Positions 61,748-64,000 of a DNA stretch of 64,000 bases are shown in pieces. This stretch comes from Amphritea opalescens (GTDB lineage Bacteria > Pseudomonadota > Gammaproteobacteria > Pseudomonadales > Balneatricaceae), in NCBI RefSeq assembly GCF_003957515.1, contig NZ_RQXW01000001.1, forward strand, positions 310,001 to 374,000, given 5' to 3'. Under the pieces are notes generated by a model that was given only the letters and a program-made list of their open reading frames with translations, searched no databases and was not told the origin of the DNA. Both the position numbers and the translations under genes were made by a program. Within the stretch, counting starts at the first letter, position 1, and each line of letters starts with the position of its first letter.

Positions 61748-62779
61748 ATGACAGACAGGGTAAAAGTTTCAGTACTCGGTGGCGGTAGTTTTGGTACTGT
61801 AATCGCAAACCTGATTGGCGATAAAGGGGTGGATGTTAGTCTGTGGATGCGTGATGCCGATCGGGCGGCCGAGATTAACCGAAGCCATGAGAATAGTCGT
61901 TATCTTCCTGGGTGTCAGTTATCTGAAAACCTCATCGCGACCGCTGATCTACAGCAGGCGTTAACGGGTGCGAAGATTATTTTTGTTTCGATTCCCAGCC
62001 AATCATTTCGCGACGTCGTTCGTCAGGCCAAGCCTTTTATGCGGCCAGATCAGATTATCGTCAGTACCACTAAGGGGATTGAAGCGAAAACCTTCAGTTT
62101 GATGAGCCAGATTCTCGCTGCTGAGCTACCTGACAATCCTATCGGTGTGATTAGTGGTCCTAATCTGGCCAAAGAGATTGCCCAGAAGCAGCTAACCGCC
62201 ACCGTGATTGCGAGTGATAGTGAAGAGGTGCGTACTGCGGTGCAGGATATTCTTCACTGTGCCTTTTTCCGTATCTATGCGAGCACCGATATGTACGGTG
62301 TTGAGCTGGGCGGCACACTGAAAAACATCTATGCAATCGCCTCCGGTTTAAGTGCCGCATTGGGGATGGGTGAAAATACCAAAAGCATGCTGATGACGCG
62401 GAGTCTGGCGGAAATGAGCCGTTTTGCGGTGCAGCTCGGCGCCAACCCCATGACCTTTCTTGGCTTAGCCGGTGTCGGTGATCTGATCGTTACCTGCTCA
62501 TCGCCTCTGAGCCGTAACTATCGAGTCGGTTATGCCTTAGGTGAGGGTAAGAGTCTCGATGAGGCGGTGACCTCATTGGGTGAGGTGGCAGAGGGCGTTA
62601 ATACCTTGCGTTATGTCAAAGAGAAAGCGGACGAGCTAGAGATCTATATGCCGTTGGTCTGTGGCCTTTATGAAGTGGTCTTTAATGGCGCGCCGGTATC
62701 TCAAGTCGCCAAGATGATGATGCTCAATACTCAAAGTAGTGATGTCGAATTTGTTCTACCACGGGACAGTGATTGTTAA
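61748..62779 (+). CDS. gpsA: NAD(P)H-dependent glycerol-3-phosphate dehydrogenase
   Basis: GpsA makes sn-glycerol 3-phosphate for phospholipid synthesis. The 343 residues open with [14 protein letters not shown] as the dinucleotide-binding loop. Further landmarks are the [10 protein letters not shown] segment, [41 protein letters not shown] with the catalytic lysine and [22 protein letters not shown]. The longer frame from 61724 adds eight residues; AAGGA is well placed before ATG 61748. The stop overlaps sixA by one base (TAATG). Confidence 0.95.
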   Translation: MTDRVKVSVLGGGSFGTVIANLIGDKGVDVSLWMRDADRAAEINRSHENSRYLPGCQLSENLIATADLQQALTGAKIIFVSIPSQSFRDVVRQAKPFMRPDQIIVSTTKGIEAKTFSLMSQILAAELPDNPIGVISGPNLAKEIAQKQLTATVIASDSEEVRTAVQDILHCAFFRIYASTDMYGVELGGTLKNIYAIASGLSAALGMGENTKSMLMTRSLAEMSRFAVQLGANPMTFLGLAGVGDLIVTCSSPLSRNYRVGYALGEGKSLDEAVTSLGEVAEGVNTLRYVKEKADELEIYMPLVCGLYEVVFNGAPVSQVAKMMMLNTQSSDVEFVLPRDSDC

Positions 62780-63231
62780 TGCGGTTACTGTTATTACGTC
62801 ATGGTGAGGCGGGCTATGACGCCCCGAGTGATGAGCAGCGTAGCCTGACTGATCACGGCTGGCTTAGAGTACAACAGATGCTTAAACAGCAGTCTGGGAC
62901 GTTAGCGGGGCTTGAACGCATTGTTCATAGTCCCTACCTGCGAACTCAGCAGACTGCTGCACTGGTATTGGCGCAGCAACCGGCCAACAGCATCGCCTCA
63001 CCGTTACTGACCCCCGAAGCTTCACCAGAAACCGTACTTGATTGGTTGGCTGAACAGTCCGATGAGGTGCTGATGCTCGTTACCCATCAGCCACTCATCG
63101 GGTTGTTAGTGTCTCGTTTGTGCGAGGGGGATTATTCCCGCCCGGAGCCGATGCTACCGGGCGCTTTAGCCGTTATTGATCTGACGTTCCCGGCGGCAGG
63201 CCTTGGCCGGCTGCAGAGCTTGATGCGCTAG
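62779..63231 (+). CDS. sixA: Phosphohistidine phosphatase SixA
   Basis: SixA removes phosphate from histidine residues of phosphotransfer proteins. The 150-residue protein starts [16 protein letters not shown] with the catalytic histidine H8 in the RHG motif, followed by HSPYLRTQQTA and VTHQPLIGLLVSRL. It is coupled to gpsA by TAATG. An in-frame TTG six bases upstream is ignored. Its end overlaps the next gene, on the opposite strand, by 59 bases. Confidence 0.92.
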   Translation: MRLLLLRHGEAGYDAPSDEQRSLTDHGWLRVQQMLKQQSGTLAGLERIVHSPYLRTQQTAALVLAQQPANSIASPLLTPEASPETVLDWLAEQSDEVLMLVTHQPLIGLLVSRLCEGDYSRPEPMLPGALAVIDLTFPAAGLGRLQSLMR

Positions 63232-64000
63232 CACGACTAGCCCCACTCACCATATCCTTAGAGTCAGACGCCTCTATCGTTTCTTCCGTTTCCGTCGGCG
63301 CCGTTGATTTTCCTGCCGCGGCCTCTTTAATTAATTCAGCTGTTTTTGTTAGTGAACTTATCTTAGGGTAGCGAGCGACGCCTGCGTCGATAATCTCGAC
63401 CGCTTTGCTGTTATCACCCGTGGCGAGATAAGCCCGTGATAGGTCGATATAGAGTTGCGGTATGGGTGTGTACTCAATATAAGGAACGGCCCATTCAATA
63501 AACTGCGGGGCGAACTGTCCCTGTTGAGCGTTGAGCTGACGTAACAGCAGTGTGCGCATCAAATAGAGCTCTGCAGAATCTCTGAAAAAGGGGTTGCTCA
63601 GCGCAGGGTCCAGCAGGGCCGGCTCAGCCATATGCCCTTTAAGGAAGCGGATAATACTACTGTTAGCTTGTGTCGTTTGTAGCATAACGGCAGTGACTAT
63701 CAGCGCCAGACTCACGGCCGTCGCAGCGGTGGTTATCTCAGCGGAGCGGCTCAGTGCGAGACGTTTGGTTTTTCGGCTGTGGTGTAAGATCACAAAAATC
63801 AGTAATAGCAGTAAAAACCAAGGCACATTACTAATATAGAAGGGCAGTTCAACCTGTGAGTGTATGCCGATGGGCAGTAGTAAGGCGATATAACTCAACC
63901 CACGACGCCAGCCGCAGGTGAAAGCCGCATAGAGAACAGCGATAACCGATATCAGTATGCCAGCAATCGCGATTAAACCACCTTCCACTAGCCAGAACAT
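63173..64000 (-). CDS. PglL/Wzy-type O-oligosaccharyltransferase (C-terminal part)
   Basis: The frame enters from beyond position 64000 and ends at 63173, giving 275 residues of what should be a protein of about 550. It has membrane helices at about 5-27, 37-48, 57-72 and 90-107, with the landmark LPIGIHSQVELPFY characteristic of Wzy_C/PglL ligases near residue 42-55. A soluble C-terminal region with TPR-like repeats follows (IPQLYIDLSRAYLATGDNSKAVEIID), and the end is rich in serine, alanine and threonine. Such proteins transfer glycans to pilin or other proteins. The 59-base tail overlap with sixA is unusual but both ends look real. Confidence 0.8.
   Translation of the reverse strand: MFWLVEGGLIAIAGILISVIAVLYAAFTCGWRRGLSYIALLLPIGIHSQVELPFYISNVPWFLLLLLIFVILHHSRKTKRLALSRSAEITTAATAVSLALIVTAVMLQTTQANSSIIRFLKGHMAEPALLDPALSNPFFRDSAELYLMRTLLLRQLNAQQGQFAPQFIEWAVPYIEYTPIPQLYIDLSRAYLATGDNSKAVEIIDAGVARYPKISSLTKTAELIKEAAAGKSTAPTETEETIEASDSKDMVSGASRASASSSAAGQGLPPGTSDQ

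Noticed and set aside
1-64000. CRISPR arrays, tRNA or rRNA genes, insertion sequences, prophage
   Set aside because: No repeat-spacer pattern, tRNA-like cloverleaf, transposase, integrase or phage structural gene was seen on either strand. A subtle tRNA could be missed without a search tool.

Overview
The window is a continuous stretch of bacterial chromosome, about 50% GC by eye, densely packed with core metabolic and housekeeping genes. Gene content and order point to a gammaproteobacterium, most likely an aerobic or microaerobic marine-type member of the Oceanospirillales/Pseudomonadales. The clues are apt-fnr-hemN-ccoSIHG-ccoPQON, lexA-sulA beside dinG, topA followed by small pseudomonad-type hypotheticals, lapD/lapG, monomeric isocitrate dehydrogenase, PHA synthase, ProQ and RdgC. 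The taxonomic call is inference; no rRNA or tRNA gene was seen.

Region by region. 1-6.6 kb: partial monomeric icd, a type I DAHP synthase, dsbD, and scoAB (succinyl-CoA:3-oxoacid CoA-transferase) with a divergent LysR regulator. 6.8-7.5 kb: a ribbon-helix-helix/RelE toxin-antitoxin pair with a palindromic operator. 7.5-20 kb: trmK, a small lipoprotein, xthA, gorA, a diguanylate cyclase, a SulP transporter, an IMPACT/YigZ protein, a CDF cation transporter, a BASS transporter, queE, rdgC and apt. 20-31.3 kb: an oxygen-response block on the minus strand holding ccoNOQP (cbb3 oxidase), ccoGHIS (assembly and copper supply), a TauE/DsbD_2-like membrane protein, hemN and fnr. Three perfect TTGAT-N4-ATCAA FNR boxes lie here, one placed as a class II activator site for hemN-fnr and two between ccoN and a divergent hydrolase-rlmM pair.

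33.4-35.6 kb is the least ordinary part. Three tandem genes with an exact 471-bp period encode near-identical secreted proteins of unknown function with a CGPC motif. The last copy is a mosaic of the other two with a diverged C-terminus, and a hairpin-rich non-coding stretch lies upstream. 35.6-47 kb: tusA, a ProQ-like RNA chaperone, the LapD/LapG biofilm-switch pair, a DUF3080 lipoprotein, a MATE exporter, class I phaC, a glutaredoxin-like protein, tatD and slt. 47-64 kb: uup, a universal stress protein, topA with several unnamed small genes, sulA-lexA and divergent dinG sharing three SOS boxes, an RhlB-like helicase, selO, gpsA, sixA and the 3' part of a PglL/Wzy-type ligase running off the end.

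Several genes fit together. FNR, HemN and cbb3 oxidase form a low-oxygen respiration module. LapD/LapG and the diguanylate cyclase belong to c-di-GMP signalling. DsbD, TusA, GorA and the glutaredoxin-like protein handle thiols and sulfur. LexA, SulA, DinG, XthA and RdgC handle DNA damage and recombination. No phage, insertion sequence, CRISPR array or integrase was found.
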